Of a stretch of 64,000 nt of DNA, positions 1 through 12,720 are shown piece by piece. The position numbers were made by a program, and so were the translations under genes. Each line of letters begins with the position of its first letter. The stretch's first letter is position 1. Under the pieces are notes generated by a model that saw only the letters and a list, made by a program, of their open reading frames with translations, was not told the DNA's origin and did no database searches. This DNA is from Bettongia penicillata ogilbyi (Eukaryota; Chordata; Mammalia; Diprotodontia; Potoroidae): positions 1,929,279-1,993,278 of the forward strand of contig JAJHZJ010000220.1 in NCBI GenBank assembly GCA_023548195.1, given 5' to 3'.

Positions 1-400
1 CAGAATTGAGCTAAGTGTTGAAGGAAACCAGGAAAGCTAGGAGGTAGAGACAAAGAGAGGGTCAACTCCTAGCATGGGAAATAGCCAGTGAAAAAGCACT
101 GAGTTAGGATATTATATATTAGGAACAAACAGGAAGGATAATAACATTTCATTACAAAATAAATGGATCAGGAATGTAGGGTAAAAAGATGGAAAAGTAG
201 GAAGTAGCCAGGTTGTAAAGGGCTGTAAAAGTCAAATAGAGTATTTTATATTTCATCTTGAAGGTGATATGGAACCACGTGAGTTACTGAACAGAGGAGT
301 TAACCTGCATTTTAGAAATACTGATTTGACCACTAAGTAGAAGACTTACCATCTGGATGGGAAGGAAAAAGAAAAGGTAGATTGGTTATGTAGTGAGAGA
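1..400 (-). repeat. L2 LINE relic (antisense)
   Basis: The plus strand reads like the reverse complement of the L2 LINE body, including the stretch around 215-290 that corresponds to the antisense of the conserved L2 block before the 3' UTR. It is highly diverged and its left end lies outside the window. No reading frame survives. The assignment rests on recognised similarity only; a RepeatMasker run would settle it. Confidence 0.55.
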
Positions 401-3400
401 GCAATAACAAATGGAATTCATATCCACTTTGGAGCAATATGCATATATCTGTAGTTTTAGGATTTCTATTATCAAAATTATATTCTTAGTTTATAAGACT
501 ATTTTGATAGATTATGTGTTCCTGTTTAGAAAAATTTCTTCATAGGCTGTGCAATTCTTTATTAAATACTTTTCTCTTTTTCCCTCAAAGGAAGTTCTGT
601 CTCTTATTGAGTGAGATTCTTCTTACTGCTTGTTCTTCTAATCACTTATTTAAGGTCTCTGTTTGCTGGCTAGAGAAGCAGGGTTCATGTCACTTCTGCC
701 TATTTTTGTACTGGCGAAGAATACTGTGAGATTTAGGCAAATGTGTGAAATGGGCAAAGTTTGTGCCCAAAGTTCCAATCTCCTCATTCAGTATCTATTT
801 CTTCTGTTTCGGTGACTTCTCAGTGGTCGAGAATTTCATGCTAGACTCTGCCTGCTCAAGTCTTCTCTTTTTACTTTCCCAGACCTACCTTTCCTGATTA
901 GTATCACATTTCCTTTACTCCCAGCTTTAGGGCAGTCAGACCTAAATTCAGATATGTCAAAAAGGATGAGACACCATCAAGATGCCCTTTCTCTGCCATT
1001 CCTCTTTACCCCTCCTCTACTTCAGCTACCTATACCCATCTGGGTCAGGCTATTTTATTGGAAAGATCAAGATCAGCAACTATAATCCTTCTGGTACGAT
1101 GGATGACTACCATCTTTAACTATACATTTTTTGCCATTGTGCCCTAAAGTCCTTTAAACCTTACTATCTGACCTACTAATATGCTCTCTAGACTCTTATT
1201 CACTGCCATTGTACTTGCCAATATAAAACCTGGTTTAGGCTTCCTCTAGCTGTAAATCTATGATCCTCTGCATGGATGTGGAGGAGGAAGGATGTATATA
1301 TAAGCCATAACTATGGATTCAAAAATAAACAGTACCAATAAAATTAACAGAAAAAAACATTAAGACCCTAGGGTTACCTAAAAACCCTAAAAATATATCA
1401 AAATAAGGTTTTGTTAGAGATAATGTCATTCTAATCTTGAAAACTACTTACAGAAAGTAGTAATGGAAAGTTTCATTTACATACATCATTTTTTTTTTTT
1501 GTCAACTACCGACAGTAATTAGTCAGCATAGACTATTAAACGAATGAATAAAAATGAAAAGAGGAAAATAACATCCATGACACAGGACTCTTTCTCCAAT
1601 ATTATAAAAATAAATTACACCTTTATAATTTAAAGGGCAGAGTAGATTTGGAATCAGAAACTGGAGTTCCAATTATAACTGCTCTATTTATACAAGTTTG
1701 GTGGTCTAAGGCAAGTCCATTAACCTCTCTGGTACATTGTTTTCTTGTCTGCAAATCTTCTGATTTCCAGGTAGAATTTTTTGACCTTCATTTTGATTTC
1801 CTATGCTATGGAAAATGTGGGGTTACCTAAGGAACATGTGGCTGCTAAAGTTAATTTTCTCCTAGACAGCAGATGCTCAGCCAGTAAGTGTTAACTTTCT
1901 AAACAACTTCTTTGATTACTCCTTTCATTGGCAAGTCCACAAGCCATAAAATGTCTTTGAGTTCAGGAGTCATTAAATTTCTAATTACAGCCAACTATTG
2001 ATTATTCAGACTAATGGAGGAAAGTGCAAGCCTAGATTACTCTAAACCACAGAAAATCTTGAAAATATGCAAATCATTCACCCATATATGCAAATGAGGC
2101 AATTCTTTTGTGAAATAGTTTCTCCTGGTAAATAACTCCCTGATTCTGTTAGATTCACTTGTAAATTGCATTCCCTCTTTCAGATTACTAGGTTATCTAC
2201 AAAATCCCTATAAATCCTTTTTTTTTCTCAGAAAACAAACATTTTACAATATTATAGCTTCTATTTAATTTGTAACTAATTTGACCACTTTGTAAATATG
2301 GATGTATCAAACCTAAAAATATAGTTTTAAATCATTGTAATTATATTCTTCAGTAGGTTAGGTCCCATACATATGCAAAAAGTAGTTCTGGTCAATTGAA
2401 CTTTAATAGTGTCAGCTTCTCAAAGGAGATCTGTACCAGAAAAATACTATCCTTTTTGAATTCCAAGTAAAGACATTATTTGGATTTCCACTGCATATTT
2501 TCATTGGCTTGGAACCAGTTACCATCTTTTACATAGACTTTGAATAGTCTGAATCTGAATAATGTAACTACTTCACAGAATTAATTATTCAAATTCATCT
2601 GGACTTCTCTGTAATCAAATATTTTAGCCCTGTAGCCTATCAGTTACTTTTCTCTAAACCAAGCTATCTGACCATCTGGCCTCTTAGCCAGCTACTACTA
2701 CATTCTTGAATTGAGGAACTAGTCACACTGCAATTCCTAATTAGTTATTTTTTTTCTCCTGGAGACATAACTAGTGTAGAGTAACTAGGATGGAGCAACT
2801 GGGGTTTGTCCAAAGGAACAAAAATTTAATGGGCAACGGAGACCATTACATTCCCTCAGAAGCAGAAGCAAAACAGAGCTTAGTGTCTTGTTAGTAAGAA
2901 TAAATATCTTAAAATAGGAAACTACCAGATGGTATTTTCCTTTGCCAGGTTGCTCTACACCTGGTGATCTTCATTTCTTTGGTAGAACAGGAGTAACTTT
3001 GATGTTTCCTCAGCCCAGTTAGAAACTAACAAAAAGTCAATTTGAGAATGTTTGCCTGGGTGTGGACCTTATGAACATTGCCTTAAGCATAAAAAATGTT
3101 AGCTACAGCTATGTCTTATATCATATTTGCCACCACATGGAAAGAAATAGCTGGGCAAGGATTCACTGAGAGTCTCAGATTTTACTTTCAGGTCTAAGGA
3201 CTTTACTCTTAGATCAATATGACAAAATGGTAAGCTTGAAAAGCAATGAAATTGTACTGGACAGATTCTTTTAGAATTAGATGTACTTCTGGCAACCTTT
3301 ACAATTATATATACTTCTACACATTTTTACTCTTTTGTTTGCTTAAGATCCCTGTAAAAACTATACTTTTGGTAAAGAGCAAGGAGTCTAGAAGAATGAA

Positions 3401-5634
3401 AGTGTTGGAGGCAGAGCACCTAGGCATAGTAACAGTGCCAAAAGGAGGAGATCTATAGAGAAAATAAGGGCTGCCTTCCCTCCAAAAAGAAATGATCTTT
3501 TAATGGTCAAATAGGATGAAATGAGTAGTATCCTAGAGCTAGAAGAACACTTAGAGTTATCCCTACATATCAGATAAAACTCTTCTGCATCATCCCAAAG
3601 AAATGGTCCATCAGCAAGTGGTCTTGAATTCTCCCTTGATGATGTAATCACTCTAGCCTGAGGTTTCTCAATTATTACTATTAGATAAAGTCTTTAGGTG
3701 TACTAACTGGGAAATGGGGATACTTTTTATTGAAAAGAGAAAAGAAAATCAACCCACATGTGAGTTCCTTTCTCTGATATCCAAAGTTAATTCCAATTCC
3801 ATTTTCCTTTTCTTTAGGAATATCTTATCTCATGTAGTAACAGAAGGGGATAGATAATCGTATAATACTGTACCTTTAATGGACAAACTCAGTAACAATT
3901 TGTGAATCTATCAACAGCCTTTGGCTATTTTTTAAAGGAAAAAAGAAAGCTACCTTCTTACATGAGATGGAAACAAATATCAAGGACAGCTTGAAACAGA
4001 GCTTCCTCCTAACATCAAGTCAATATCACCTTTCACATAGTCATTACAAGTTGCTAGAAACACCATTCCCTCGGCAAGCATGCTAAGCACAAGTCACCAA
4101 ATTTACAATAAAAATGAGCTCAGTGAGCTTTCTGAGCCTAGAGCATGATGTATGTCATTAACAGGTGAAGTTCAAACATCAAATTATGTGCACTACAGCA
4201 AATCTCTGCTGGCAAGAACAAAATTTAGAAGCTTAAACATGTGTGGAATGGAAAAGATAAGAGTTCTTCCCTGCAGAGACATCTTTCTGAATGTAGAAAT
4301 ATGTGAATAATCGGCTGGAAGTATAGTACTGTTGCTTTAAGCTAGTAGTCCCATGCTGTCTGCATTTAGATGTGCCAGACACAGCTGTCAGGGTAAATAA
4401 ATGAATATTTTAAAAGCAATAATGAAGCGGGGCAGTACCCATTTCTTATACATATTAATCAGGATTTGGAATGTGAAGGTAAAACATTGTGAAAGTATAC
4501 CTATCAACCATCTCCTTAACAGGTCCAATCCAAATATCTTTCCCTGTCACTCCCAATAAAGAAAGCACATAAAATTTAGAAGGTAAAATAAAACAGCAAA
4601 ACCTAACTAAGGAATGCTGGTGCATTTCTTTGTTTTTACCTCAGAGGGTTACTGCACCCCTTTCAGGGCTGGAGACAGCCATGGTATCCTGGTACTTCTC
4701 AGACCAAATCTTTCCCAAGCATCCTTCCCAATTTGGGTGGCAGTAATGTCAGCAATAGAAGAAAGAAAAAGGGTGGAATAACTCTAGATTAGCCTGAGGG
4801 GAGAAAAATTTAACTCAAGGTTTGATTGGCAGATCAAAGGCACTTAAAGAAAAAGACAAGAGCCCCAGGCAGCTCTTTGATAAGCTAATAGTCCTCAAAG
4901 AACATTTTGTTTCCCCAATAGGCCAAATTTCTGTGGGACTACTGTTTTCTGCTAGACTAGTATTTCAGAGGATTGTTAACCCAAGCAGAATTTTTAGGAA
5001 ATAGTTGAATGAGGTAACAATTTTACTGAGTGAGCAAGTTTTATGGACAGTTTTCTTTTCCTCAAAGCATTTATAATCTAAAGTTAAATATACATGCAGA
5101 GTCATACACAGGTTTGAGCAGGAAATTTAAAAATGGAGAGTTTTTTTTTTCTACTTGACTCTCCATCCAATCTCCTGGTTCCACCCCCCCCCAAAAAAAA
5201 AGAAAACAAACATAAGAAACTTTTTATGTAGACTGGAAGAAAAAAAAACATACATTAAAGTGGTGTAAACTTTTTTCTTTTACTAACAGTTTACTAAAAC
5301 AATTTTGTATGTGTGAATATCAACCCAGACATGCATACATTAAGAAAACAGCAATTAATAACTTCTATTTTGTACATACAGACAGATGGCTGGTTTATAA
5401 ATTTATTTAAAGAGGAAAAACTGAAAGGTAATTGTAAGATATATCTAAGTGGTTGAAAAGGAGAAGTGATCATCATAGCTTCAGTGCCTTTTTAGGCCAA
5501 ACACAGATTACTGCTCCATAACTAAATCTCATTGAAAGGAAAAATATGTTAGTATAAGTGTATGAGCAGATGGTCTCTGATCAATAACCATTTATAGTAC
5601 ACATAGATTTTATATAAGTTAAATTTGGGAACGT
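401..5634. other. Unassigned AT-rich DNA, no gene
   Basis: No coding region or RNA gene is supported. Open frames here are 60-90 codons and lack recognisable domains. Apart from short A and T runs (for example near 1491-1500 and 5190-5205) and the paired octamer motif listed separately, I see only single-copy-looking AT-rich sequence and possible very old SINE scraps (around 1235-1275 and 3530-3580) that are too decayed to call. Confidence 0.5.
2067..2095 (+). promoter_or_regulatory. Two octamer (POU/Oct) motifs 21 bp apart
   Basis: Perfect ATGCAAAT octamers lie at 2067-2074 and 2088-2095 in the same orientation, with starts 21 bp apart, about two helical turns. Octamers are bound by POU-domain factors. 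Whether this pair is used is unknown; a paired arrangement is less likely by chance than a single site but is still possible in AT-rich DNA. Confidence 0.3.
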
Positions 5635-5742
5635 ATATTTGGACCAATTCAATAAACCCTTTTCTATAGATTTGATACTATTGTAATTATATTTGGACCA
5701 ATTCAATAAATCATTTTCTATAGATTTGATACCATTGTAATT
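5635..5742. repeat. 54-bp tandem duplication
   Basis: Two adjacent copies of a 54-bp unit, 5635-5688 and 5689-5742, both beginning ATATTTGGACCAATTC and both containing TTTCTATAGATTTGATAC. They differ at only a few bases, so the duplication is fairly recent. It is not part of any recognised mobile element. Confidence 0.95.
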
Positions 5743-7190
5743 TTTTTTGTAAAGATAATCAGAAGATAGGAGGGGACAGAGAAAAAGTCAAGGGTATATT
5801 AATGACTTTTTAATTTTTTTTAAAGAGTATAGCCCTAGCTCTATGGGATATGACAAACAACTTTCATTATCTTAAATAGGGATTTTTTCAGGTTTTCTTA
5901 AATGGATAGCCATTTATATTTACTAGCAGTATTATTGGAACTGTAATAATGGATGCATCATATGTTAGATCTCAAAACCATCCCATCCCTTTCTATACCT
6001 TCCTTATTTTTATGTATTAAAAAGGATATTACCACCATATCAGACATGGAGTAGAGAGAGGTTAAGGTCTCAGAAGCAGAATATTCTTTGGACTGCTTCA
6101 AGGCAAAATCACTAGCGATACATTATAAAAGGGTATAGTGACAATTATTTGCTCTTTAAAGGAGAGGGGGAAAATGAGAAGACTTGCATTTAGATTGTGT
6201 TCCACTTTACTTTCCAGGTAAGCACTGGAAACAAACAGGCCCCCAAATAGCGTTTTTAAATAAAATTAATGCCTTAGTTATTTCTGATGCAATCACTGAT
6301 GGTATAGATTTCTGACACAGTGAAGAAGAAATCAAATTTAATAGAAGCTATTAGACTTACATGGAATAGTTTTCAAACTTCTTTCAAAATGGAATCAAAT
6401 CATAACTCCAGTAACTGAAATCTTGTCTCTTTCCCATCTGTATTGACACAACATTTTTATGGTATATTACCTAGGACACTGAATTGTTATGACTTTAGTT
6501 TATTAAATTATGCTATTTCACCAACATAAGGCTCAAACATTTATTGACAATGGAACCTTCACTATATTCAGGCGGGTAAGGTTATTGTATATATTGAGCC
6601 AACCATGAATGATTACAGGTAAATTGGATTTTATTCCAAGTATATATGATAAGGAATCCTGAGAATAATATACAATGTTGAGTCCCCTATGATATGTGGA
6701 GTTTTGTCATTATACCTGATATATAGAAATGTACTGAAAAAACATTGTAATGAAAATGACTTTGTAATGATAAGAACAGCTATATGAAGCTAAATCAAAG
6801 AACACTAAAAGTCAACAGTAGAATCTAAAGATAAGCAATATACTGTCATTTATGTGTGCATACACACATACATATATATACATACATATATGTACATATA
6901 TATAGATATATATCAGTTATCCATCTTTATGACCTGTCCAATACCCTATATCCAAGGTTCCTCAACCTCCTTACCTTCAAAGAGCTTTAAATCCAGAATA
7001 CTTCAATCATCCATCTACGTGACCACACTTTGTCATATTTCTGTCCCTCAGAACAATTCTAGTCACGGGGTTTCAAATTCTGTAATTTCCTTAATTGAAT
7101 TTTTTTTTAACTTTGAGGGTGACTCATTTTGAGGATAGAATTCTGTTCTTTATTAGGTAACAGAAAACACACCCCCATTTTACTTTACAT
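5743..7190. other. Unassigned AT-rich DNA
   Basis: No gene or recognisable mobile element apart from the AT/CA-rich microsatellite listed separately. The 92-codon frame starting at 6854 is opened by that microsatellite and has no domain. Confidence 0.5.
6855..6913. repeat. Imperfect (CATA)n/(TA)n microsatellite
   Basis: Alternating TGTG, ACAC, CATA and TATA units make an imperfect purine-pyrimidine repeat. It is simple sequence and not coding. Confidence 0.85.
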
Positions 7191-7200
7191 TCTTTTGGAT

Positions 7201-7224
7201 GTGTGTGTGTGTGTGTGTGTGTGT
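7201..7224. repeat. (GT)12 microsatellite
   Basis: Twelve uninterrupted GT units. The antisense open frame over it is a translated microsatellite. Confidence 0.95.
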
Positions 7225-7599
7225 TTCCTTTAGAAGGAGGGGAAATTGAACAGCTAAATTCGATGACATTATATAGGTGAAGTACCATATGCCAAAATAT
7301 TCTCCAGAGGCTCCCTAATAGTTTGAGAATAAAACTGAGTAAAAGTGGTAAATAGTTCTCACAGAAAAGAGGATCATGGACAAGTTGAAACTTGGATAAA
7401 TTTAGCAAAAGATAAGACATTTTTAAATATGGACTTGGATAAATATATTGTATATGAAATTTGAAATTGCTTTACTCAATTGCAGTATTATCAAATTTTA
7501 TATAATATATTTCCTTATTAAAATTTGTTTAAAGGAACTTCAGAGGTCATCTATAAACTAACATTTATATAATGCTTTAAGACTGATGAAGTAAATTTC

Positions 7600-7790
7600 A
7601 TTTTACCCTTAGATATTATTATGCTATTATTATCTCCACTTCACAGATGAGGAAACGGAGACAGGAAGAGGTTTCTGTGACTTCCCCAGGGTCAAACAGT
7701 TAGAAAATGTCTGAGGTCATATTTGAGCTCAAGTCTTATTGACTTCAGATCCAGTGCTCTATTCACTACACCACCTAACTGCCTATAAGC
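7600..7790 (-). repeat. MIR-core SINE (antisense)
   Basis: Antisense of a tRNA-derived SINE with a CORE/MIR-like body. The order is cacagatgaggaaac, then the block equivalent to the internal 'gtgacttgcccagggtcac' part, then a 3' block corresponding to the tRNA-like head around 7745-7785. Sequence at 7536-7600 may be its diverged tail. Non-coding. Confidence 0.8.
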
Positions 7791-9295
7791 AGGGTTGTAA
7801 AGGAACAAGAGGTCTGTATTTGGGAAATCATAGTATTTGTCAAAGGCACAGAAACATCCTCCTTGCATTTTCCCTCCATTTGGCAACAAAAAGAAGTACT
7901 TTTGTATAAGCAAAATAAAGAGGCCGAATCATACAATTTATAATCTGAAACTAAAAATTCAGGGACAAAATTTCAGGGGTGAAGTGTTCTGGCTTTTGTT
8001 CTTACCGAAAGATACAAGGACACTGTTATAAATGCAGCCCGTGGGCACCATCAATTGGATGTGAGTTCTCTCAGAATATAGGGGGGAAGACAAGAGGCTA
8101 TCTCTGAAATCAGGGCAACTAGAGATCCCAATACTGCAACTGGCTCTTCCATTCTTAATGTCCCAAATCAGTGTCTTTGTTAAGTACGTATGCCAGATTG
8201 CTTTATCCTCAGGTTGTTTTTAGTGTCTGTATTTTAAGCAGGGAAAGGACTTTGAATTCAGTAAATGCTCAATAATTATTTCTTTGATAAAGAAAATTGA
8301 CTGATTAAAGTTGAAATATCATGCAGGCAGATTTTCTTTCAGTGGTTGTAAAGAGCCTGAAATAGTGTATCTCATCCCACTATTGCCAGAAGAGAAATTA
8401 ATATTGACAAAGAAGTGACTTTGTCTAGTTACTAACCCACTATGATAGAACCCTGAATGCAACTGGTCTTTCTTTACTGAATCTCTTGGGGAAAATATAT
8501 TTTCAAAAAATATTCTCATAGGAGTAATAGGGTAGGGAGTATTCAAGTTAAGAGTGAATTATAGTCTCCTTCAAATTAATTACACATTCCCTTATTCATT
8601 ATTTCAACATGCTTAGAATTGTGTTCATCACTAAAGTACTAGAACATGGGAACAGAAAATTACCTCTATGTCAGTGGATTATAGGAAATGATGGTCTTAA
8701 TAGAGAGAATAGTTACTGTAATACTTTAAGGACTGACTCTGATAGCAACCTCTCTAACTTACTAGATGGACTTTTAGAATTATTGTGTCCACTCTCTGAT
8801 CAAGTTGATGATGAATCTTTCTGAACTTAACTGGACTAGTTCCCAGACAACAAATATGTCATCCATTTCTGAGTCATTACAGTAAACTCCTATTCTGATG
8901 TCTCATCTCATTGTGAAGGGTGACCTTGGGCTCTCAAATTTTTGACAGCAGAATATAAACTATAGAAAATCATATGATACCAAACTGAAAATTCTATAAA
9001 CACAACAGGACAAAACTATAGTATTGCAGGGGTATAGAATTCATTGTCTGTCCTGTGAGAAATGATTCATTTTCATCCCTACTCTATTCTAATCAGTATT
9101 AATCAGTTTGATCTTTTACATAAATCATATAGGAATAATTAGATAATATAGGTTCTCATAGCAGGCTTTTATAAAGAGCCTCAGACTTTAATGAAATACT
9201 CACTGTTTGTTTATGGGTTATGAAGCTCACTTGAAGAACCAAGAATGCTGGCAAAGATATGTCCATCCTGTTTTACTTAAATTCATCTCCAAACT
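7791..9295. other. Unassigned DNA
   Basis: No gene or clear repeat. A short stretch around 8255-8300 resembles an L2 tail but is too short to call. The open frames of 64-75 codons have no recognisable features. Confidence 0.45.
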
Positions 9296-9299
9296 CAGA

Positions 9300-9740
9300 C
9301 TGGGTGGGATGTCTTGATTCTTTGGAATGTTCCCCCAACTTATTTTTGTACTTCTGAATCGTTCTCTCTTGTCCAATATAAGCAGATAGCCATCTTATGA
9401 CCACTTAGTCCGTGAAGATTCCCTTTGCTTCACGCAACCTGTGACCCCCCCCTGCTAATACATCATTTTTGGCCCTGAACAACATAGTGTTATAAACCAA
9501 TGAGACTATGTATTTTACCATGCCTCTTTTGTATATTTGGATATCAAACCCTATAAAAATACAAGGGGGGACCAGGGATATCTCAGAATGAGGAAGATCT
9601 GGGCTCCACTTTATTAGAGGTGACCATGGATACTTTAATAAAGTGCCACTGGTGCAGAGCTCTGCCTCAGAGATCTCTCTTTCAGATTAGGTAATCATAA
9701 AACCCTCAGTCCTCCAGTTTCAAAGTAGGTCACAGTTTTA
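9300..9740 (+). mobile_element. Probable solitary ERV LTR
   Basis: Promoter and polyadenylation signals are spaced as in an LTR: a TATA-like CTATAAAAAT at 9551-9560, AATAAA at 9637-9642, then a short GT/CT-rich U5-like stretch. No internal retroviral sequence is attached, which suggests a solo LTR. Exact ends and target duplications could not be fixed, so the boundaries are approximate. Confidence 0.5.
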
Positions 9741-10510
9741 ATGAATGCTCTCAAAATATTGTCTCTCTTCTCTGCAATGGCCTCCAGGAAAAGAGACTCC
9801 ATTGTCTCTTTCAGCATCTTAGACCCATTGCTACACAATCAACAACTTAAACCAGTATGTCATATCATTATAATAGCAATAGAAAGGGAAAGGCCCTAGA
9901 CATGGTTACAATTCAAACATCAGAAATAACCAAGAGACAAGGCAGCAAAAGCTGGCAAATGGAATACAAAACTAGGGGTAGGGGAGGAGGGGAAAGTGGT
10001 AGACTGGGATGAAGAGGGAAATTTGGAGTTTAGGGGAGAAGGCTGCTGAAAAAACAGTAAAATTCAGCCAATTCTCTCAAGATCCCTATTACTGTTATCT
10101 ATGCTCCACCTAGCCTCTCTCCCTCCCAATACATTCAAGACTTGGCTTAAAATTTTCAACGCCTTCTCCATCTACCTTCCACTTCTTAATTATCCTCAAA
10201 GTAGGTGGTTATTAATCATCCATTTGTTCTTTCCCACATACGGACCATTCCAAGTTCTAAAATCTATTGTATTTCTGCCTAGAATTCAAATCTCTCAAGT
10301 GTCAACCAATCAAATCTCTCCATTGTGGACCCAATTTGCTTAGTAAGCTGTACTTCCATCTTTTCCAGTTGTGTCTCATTGACATATCTTTAAACATTAC
10401 CATCACTGTCATTAAGACTTGAATGAAAGTAGCAAGCAAAAGCATCAACATATGCTTTTGAAAGATTTTCATACAAGGCACTTGCAAAGCCTTGACTTTC
10501 CTTTTTAGTG
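9741..10510. other. Unassigned DNA
   Basis: No gene is supported. The 80-codon frame at 10101 shows no domain; some text around 10080-10200 is faintly L2-like. Confidence 0.4.
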
Positions 10511-10514
10511 GCAG

Positions 10515-10700
10515 TTAAATGGCACAGTTTAGAGAACTGAGCTTGAAGTTAGTAAGACCTGAGTTCAAAACTAACCCCAGACACTTACTGGCTGTTTGAT
10601 TATGGGCAAACCATTTAGCCTCTGTCTGCCCCAGTTTCATCGATTGTAAAATAGCAATACCCAACTCCAATTCAAATTTAGAAGGTCCACAGGCAAGGGC
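10515..10700 (+). repeat. MIR-core SINE
   Basis: Sense-strand SINE with the blocks in the expected order: tRNA-like head (gacctgagttcaaa near 10556), CORE (cagacacttactggctg near 10579), then the splice-site-like 'ccccagtttcatcgattgtaaaat' region around 10630. Non-coding. Confidence 0.85.
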
Positions 10701-10959
10701 TGAAGAAAACATTTAGTATGCACTGACAAAGGTGGTACTATTGAATATCCTCCAACTGTCCCTGATCTTCACTTTGCTATCTCTGTGTTACCTCTCTTTC
10801 TTGAAATCAGTGCGTCCATTGATATACACCTCTTTCCCTTTAGGGTTGTAATAGAGTGTGTGGGGAGATAGCTCTGAACAGCTAATGAAGTCCTTCAAAA
10901 ATAAAATTCTAAAGGAGAAATAAAATCTGCTTGCTCCTGATTAACACTGACCATCCTTT

Positions 10960-11460
10960 TCTCTGTCTTTCTCACTTTTGTAGCTTCCAGTACTACCTTA
11001 TGTCACCTGCATGAATCTTTGAGTCAAAGTATATTCAACACCACCCGCAGCAACATTGTAATCTTATTAGATTTTGATTCGTTGCCTATCCTGCCAAAAT
11101 CTTTTTGGATTCTGACTCTGACCTACCATATTAACTATCCAACACAAGTCCATTCATCTGAAAATTTGATATGTATGCCATTCTTCCTTAACTCATGTTA
11201 CTGCTAAAATACTGAATAGAACAGCAATAATAAAGGACTGATCCTTGCTTAGAACACTGCATAGAATATACTAGGTATTTAATAAATTACTTGTTAACCA
11301 GACTTGACATTCTCTGAGGTAATCCACTGGAGAGCTTCCTGACCCACCAATCACTATCCTTTGATAGTTATTTAAACAGTTACAAGTCAATATATATCTA
11401 TTGTTATCTAGCCCATAGGTGTTCCATCTTGTCAACAAAGATATAATGAGGTACCAGAAA
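10960..11460 (-). repeat. CR1/L3-type LINE relic (antisense)
   Basis: The plus strand matches the antisense of a CR1/L3 LINE reverse-transcriptase region as I recognise it in marsupial genomes: a block on incomplete range and a dislocated 'aaaatactgaatagaacagc' motif near 11210, then a lysine/asparagine-rich region ending near 11450. All frames are broken. A related fragment lies at 53940-54290. Confidence 0.6.
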
Positions 11461-11670
11461 ATAACTTGATTAAAAGTTGAGTTTTGTTAATTTTTTTGGA
11501 GGGGGGCAGTCTGAAATGTGTATAGATCAAAAAAAAAAGGGAAAGAGAGAACTCAGTGCTAGTAGATATCACCCAGAAATGATCACAAGAATACAAAAGG
11601 AGAGTGAGACAGTTAGACTTACCTTTTAGCCCATGTTGGCAATTAGACAATGACCAAAGAAATCAGTGGA

Positions 11671-11673
<3 letters not shown>

Positions 11674-11705
<32 letters not shown>
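11674..11705. repeat. (TG)n microsatellite
   Basis: Sixteen near-perfect TG units. Frames across it on both strands (poly-CV and poly-HT) are artefacts. Confidence 0.95.
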
Positions 11706-11706
<1 letters not shown>

Positions 11707-11929
11707 ATGTGAGCATGTCTGTGTACATATACAAGATTTTGACAAGCCTAAAGTACTATCTGCACATGAGCTACTGTTATTATGCTTATTACCTCCACTT
11801 CTATGACTATATGGCACCTCAAAGATAGTATATACCAAATGTAATTTATCCACATACTCTCAGTCTATTTTTATACCTATTTTTTTCTTAATGGAATCAT
11901 CACTTTTCCACTCATTCATGACAAAGTTA

Positions 11930-12720
11930 GAGTCGCATTTGATTCTTCATTGTGACTCATGCATTTATCTTGTTACTGAACTCTCAATCACCTATTCCTC
12001 CTTATTATCCCACCAACCTAATCTAATTATTACCTCTCACTCTAAATATTGCAAGACTATTAACTTCTCTTTGTTCCTACTTTCTCTACCTCTTCTAATC
12101 CATTCCATTGAATACTGTCATTTTAATCTTCCTAATGTACATCATCACATCCCTCTTCAAAAATGTCCATTGACTTCCTATTGTTTCATGTCAGATTTAA
12201 TCCACACTCTTCAATTTAGTATTTAAAGCTTTCCACAGTTTCACTCGTTTACCTTTTCAACCCTTTCCCCTTATATTCCCTTATTTATCTTACTTGCACT
12301 TCTACCAAAATGACCTTTCCCTCAATGTGTACTGCTTCTTTCCTGTCTGTCTTTTCTATTCCTTTTCCCCCCACATAATTTATGACAGACAGCCTATCCA
12401 GAATGACGCTCCCCTTTACTTCTGTTTGTTGATTTTTTATCTAAACTTCATGGCTCAATTAAAATTTTGATTTGTTTCTGAAAGCTTTCCTAAGTCACAT
12501 TCCTCCTTCTCCACTAATGCAGAAGTGAATGTTAACTTTCAATTCTTACAACACCTTCCACTGCTCTTAAATAGTTCTCCAAATAATATTTCCCTCTTCC
12601 ATTTGATATTAGGTTACTTGATGGCAAAACCTATTCCATTTGTCTCATTTTTCACCTAGCATAGTATCTTTATCAGAGTACATATTCAATGTTTTATTTG
12701 TTTAGATCAATACTAAAATA
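11930..12720 (+). repeat. L2 LINE 3' region (sense)
   Basis: Diverged L2 in sense orientation. It runs from the block resembling 'cccattgcctacagaataaa' (near 12165) through the pyrimidine-rich middle to the 3' end with the 'agcatagtatctttatcag' and 'acatattcaatgttttat' equivalents of the L2 terminal repeat around 12650-12705. The 111-codon frame at 11891 is an incidental frame within it. Confidence 0.75.

Noticed and set aside
6854..7132. 92-codon frame starting in a TA/CA microsatellite
   Set aside because: N-terminus is translated simple repeat (His-Thr-Tyr-Ile), the rest has no domain.
11891..12226. 111-codon plus-strand open frame
   Set aside because: Lies in a sense L2 fragment; its Ser/His/Leu-rich translation is typical of L2 non-coding sequence.
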